Shown piece after piece: positions 63,936 to 64,000 of a stretch of DNA of 64,000 bases; position 1 is the first letter of the stretch; the number at the start of each line of letters is the position of its first letter. The position numbers were made by a program, and so were the translations under genes. The stretch comes from Theristus sp. LFF4_11 (lineage: Eukaryota; Nematoda; Chromadorea; Monhysterida; Xyalidae). A model generated the notes under the pieces. It worked only from the letters and a program-made list of their open reading frames with translations, was not told where the DNA came from and made no database searches. The stretch covers positions 48,969 to 112,968 of the forward strand of contig JASANC010002076.1 in assembly GCA_030248135.1 (NCBI GenBank). The letters run 5' to 3'.

Positions 63936-64000
63936 TGAACCTCGGTGATGATGTTAATGTTTCTGCATGTTTTCTGAATCTGGCAAGTTGCTGAATTCAT

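Overview
This is a stretch of animal nuclear genome. The evidence is: introns with GT-AG or GC-AG borders and exons whose phases match; orthologues of conserved eukaryotic proteins (DHX15/PRP43, SMG9, RMND5, WBP11); a neuropeptide receptor; an astacin with a C-terminal ShK domain; and dense nested transposon debris. Astacin plus ShK, short introns and an NPY/NPF-type receptor suggest an invertebrate, possibly an ecdysozoan such as an enoplean nematode. The species cannot be fixed from the sequence.

Layout. 1-1.7 kb: repeat fragments. 1.7-4.9 kb (-): NPY/NPF-like GPCR. 5-10 kb: no recognisable gene. 10.5-14.1 kb (-): ten-exon Lys/Ser-rich protein of unknown function. 14.6-17 kb: repeat block. 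17.4-22.2 kb (+): 926-aa multi-zinc-finger protein. 22.3-37.4 kb (-): a collinear run DHX15 -> SMG9 -> RMND5 (spliceosome disassembly helicase, nonsense-mediated decay factor, GID/CTLH E3 ligase subunit). 37.5-45.7 kb: a 'graveyard' of inverted-repeat elements, several inserted into one another. 45.7-58.7 kb (+): two paralogous PRDM9-like zinc-knuckle + PR/SET genes with the splicing factor WBP11 between them. 59.7-60.6 kb (+): cysteine hydrolase (isochorismatase family). 61.3-63.9 kb (+): secreted astacin metalloprotease with ShK tail.

Exon models were built by hand, following reading frame and splice signals. For DHX15, WBP11, the zinc-finger gene, the Lys-rich gene, both SET genes and the astacin, every exon phase joins correctly. 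Individual borders could still be off by a few bases. The most notable observations are the SET gene pair (four SUMO-interaction-like motifs, and a Tyr-to-Cys change at the expected active-site position in one copy), the fold-back elements with 9-10 bp target duplications, the filled/empty site pair proving insertion of a TA-flanked element, and a composite repeat found in two relative orientations.
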